Assembly (NCBI GenBank): GCA_021234535.1
Contig: CM037840.1
Location: 12,541,415-12,605,414, forward strand
Direction of reading: 5' to 3'
Source: Stichopus chloronotus
Lineage: Eukaryota > Echinodermata > Holothuroidea > Aspidochirotida > Stichopodidae
Length of the DNA: 64,000 bases
Numbering within the stretch: the first letter of the stretch is position 1; the number at the start of each line of letters is the position of its first letter. The notes under the pieces were generated by a model. It did no database searches. It worked only from the letters and a program-made list of their open reading frames with translations, and was not told where the DNA came from. Shown one piece after another: positions 63,817 to 64,000 of the stretch. Made by a program: the position numbers and the translations under genes.

Positions 63817-64000
63817 CTTCGTATGAATAAAAAGGATAAAAGGAAACATAACAGAACAGTCAATAAGTACTGGCCGATTCTAGAGTTATTGTGTGAAACA
63901 CTAAAAACGAAAACGAGAAGAGAAATGTCTTACTATAAGGTCTTACAGTAATGTACATTTGAGCTGCTATGATGATATTTAATGATTTATGTTATTTACC
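63817..64000. other. window end, nothing recognised
   Basis: AT-rich sequence. The upstream part of the gene, including any signal-peptide exon, probably lies beyond the window. Confidence 0.4.

Overview
The window looks like nuclear DNA of a marine invertebrate deuterostome, most likely an echinoderm and possibly a sea cucumber. The reasons are AT-rich sequence with long introns, phase-1 scavenger receptor cysteine-rich (SRCR) exons mixed with TSP1, CUB and EGF-like exons, many decayed LINE and DNA-transposon fragments, and frequent TAGGCCTA-type motifs. This assignment is inference; no species marker is visible. There is no bacterial operon, CRISPR array or rRNA.

The main gene lies on the minus strand and is read from about 40.0 kb down to 13.1 kb. 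Eight exons could be delimited by splice sites, and every junction is phase 1: TSP1 (39.8-40.0 kb), SRCR (34.3-34.6 kb), CUB-like (26.1-26.4 kb), a 33-residue EGF-like exon (25.2-25.3 kb), three more SRCR exons (23.6-23.9, 20.7-21.0, 14.7-15.0 kb), then one long exon with the transmembrane helix and a cytoplasmic tail of about 310 residues (13.1-14.1 kb). The tail has a class I SH3-ligand motif and tyrosine motifs including YLNV, so this is probably a signalling innate-immune-type scavenger receptor. Its signal-peptide exon was not found.

Upstream of the recognisable exons, from about 43.5 to 63.8 kb on the same strand, there are no long coding exons. There is a dense series of sites with the layout pyrimidine tract-AG, exactly three bases, GTRAGT-like donor. 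At least 17 such 3-nt candidate microexons are seen, all on the minus strand, some inside a recent 717-bp tandem duplication. A triplet keeps the phase-1 frame, so each could add or swap about one residue. This resembles, in miniature, the micro-exon genes of schistosomes. It is the strongest candidate for an undescribed system here.

Mobile DNA fills the rest. Three nested fragments of a non-LTR retrotransposon with reverse transcriptase, CCHC and restriction-like endonuclease domains (R2/R4-Dong type) sit in TAA microsatellites at 26.4-32.3 kb, inside the receptor intron and directly against the CUB exon acceptor. A tRNA-like sequence lies at one junction. Other elements are a LINE reverse-transcriptase remnant (53.0-54.3 kb), a LINE endonuclease scrap (38.8 kb), a terminal-inverted-repeat element carrying a nested hAT-like element with a perfect 8-bp target duplication (44.3-45.6 kb), a roughly 3-kb foldback element (58.3-61.3 kb), a 38-bp minisatellite (9.4 kb), a 35-bp perfect hairpin (3.6 kb) and a degenerate ~150-bp tandem repeat carrying DR1 motifs (35.6 kb). 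On the plus strand at 5.9-6.8 kb is a broken carbohydrate sulfotransferase gene.
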